A stretch of 21,282 nucleotides of DNA, from positions 1 to 21,282 of the forward strand of contig JAOZHK010000173.1 of assembly GCA_026014905.1 (NCBI GenBank), in the 5' to 3' direction. A program made the translations under genes and the position numbers. Of this stretch, positions 21,042 to 21,282 are shown piece after piece. Each line of letters begins with the position of its first letter. Positions within the stretch are counted from its first letter, which is position 1. Under the pieces are notes generated by a model that was not told where the DNA came from, did not search any database, and saw nothing but the letters and a program-made list of their open reading frames with translations. The DNA is from Candidatus Bathyarchaeota archaeon (GTDB lineage Archaea; Thermoproteota; Bathyarchaeia; RBG-16-48-13; GCA-020355125).

Positions 21042-21236
21042 ATGAAAGGAACAATTGCACGCTGGTTCGATAATCGTGGCTTCGGCTTCATCGATGTCGC
21101 GGGGCAATCCAACGATATCTTCATTCATGTCAGTGACATGAAAGGAACGTCCACTCCAATTGTGGGTGACGAAGTTGAATTCGAGGTCAGTGACACCTAC
21201 AAGGGTCCGCGAGCCACCGATGTTGAGATTATGTAA
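21042..21236 (+). CDS. Cold-shock-domain protein
   Basis: A 64-residue single-domain OB-fold protein binding single-stranded RNA or DNA, acting as an RNA chaperone. KGTIARWFDNRGFGFIDVAG contains RNP1 (GFGFI) and DIFIHVSDM contains RNP2 (IFIHVS); GDEVEFEVSDTYKGPRATDV completes the barrel. The ATG at 21042 has GAGGTGA seven to eight bases upstream; an earlier in-frame start would add residues foreign to the family. Cold-shock-domain proteins are patchily distributed in archaea and may have been acquired from bacteria, though this sequence alone does not show it. It lies alone behind a hairpin and a possible long leader. Confidence 0.9.
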   Translation: MKGTIARWFDNRGFGFIDVAGQSNDIFIHVSDMKGTSTPIVGDEVEFEVSDTYKGPRATDVEIM

Positions 21237-21282
21237 CAACACGTACCGTGTATACAAATCAACTGATACGATCTGATGGAGG
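21237..21282 (+). other. Right-hand end: small hairpin and a ribosome binding site
   Basis: After the cold-shock gene, ACACG-TAC-CGTGT can form a tight hairpin without a T-run. The window ends in GATGGAGG, a strong Shine-Dalgarno-like sequence, so another plus-strand gene probably starts just beyond the edge. Confidence 0.4.

Overview
This window is archaeal. The evidence is an alternative-mevalonate gene set (mevalonate kinase, isopentenyl phosphate kinase, type 2 IPP isomerase, geranylgeranyl diphosphate synthase), an archaeal-type glutamyl-tRNA synthetase, pelota, a likely tungsten aldehyde ferredoxin oxidoreductase, archaeal TATA-type promoters, and a tRNA gene with bulge-helix-bulge introns. 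Which archaeon is not decided by the sequence. Moderate GC, peptide and amino-acid degrading enzymes and the GluRS sequence would suit an anaerobic Asgard-like or TACK lineage, but that is inference.

Layout. (1) 1-6637, + strand: the tail of a probable ribosomal protein S2 gene, a MEMO-family gene, then a tight lipid-precursor operon mvk-ipk-fni-idsA (4-base overlaps at two junctions and a 6-base gap at the third) followed by gltX. Together they take mevalonate to the C20 precursor of archaeal membrane lipids. (2) 6638-7090: a gene-poor gap with one doubtful 51-residue ORF on the minus strand. (3) 7091-9389, +: an aldehyde ferredoxin oxidoreductase followed by two tandem MoaD/ubiquitin-fold proteins, of which only the second ends in Gly-Gly. 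(4) 9475-13458, -: pelota, a nucleotidyltransferase, a site-2-type membrane protease and a TtuA/Ncs6-type tRNA thiolase. (5) 13622-15380, +: a GNAT acetyltransferase, a YkgJ-type cysteine-cluster protein and a metallo-beta-lactamase-fold hydrolase. (6) 15386-17422, -: an amidohydrolase followed by a CBS-pair protein. (7) 17538-20611, +: a class III PLP enzyme followed by an N-acyl-D-amino-acid deacylase, a likely two-gene operon. (8) 20680-21236, +: an interrupted tRNA gene, a non-coding stretch with a terminator-like hairpin, and a cold-shock-domain protein.

The standout is the tRNA at 20680-20827. Read straight through it is not a tRNA. Removing three short introns (25, 25 and 21 nt) defined by bulge-helix-bulge motifs at positions 9/10, 30/31 and 37/38 gives a tRNA-Lys(CUU) with all invariant positions and an encoded CCA. 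The first two introns have the same length and match at 14 of 25 ungapped positions. Their inner stems show compensatory changes, and the four bases that pair with the exon differ, as if one small intron had been copied and retargeted. The motifs of the second and third introns need the same three anticodon-loop bases, so they cannot form together and splicing order looks forced.
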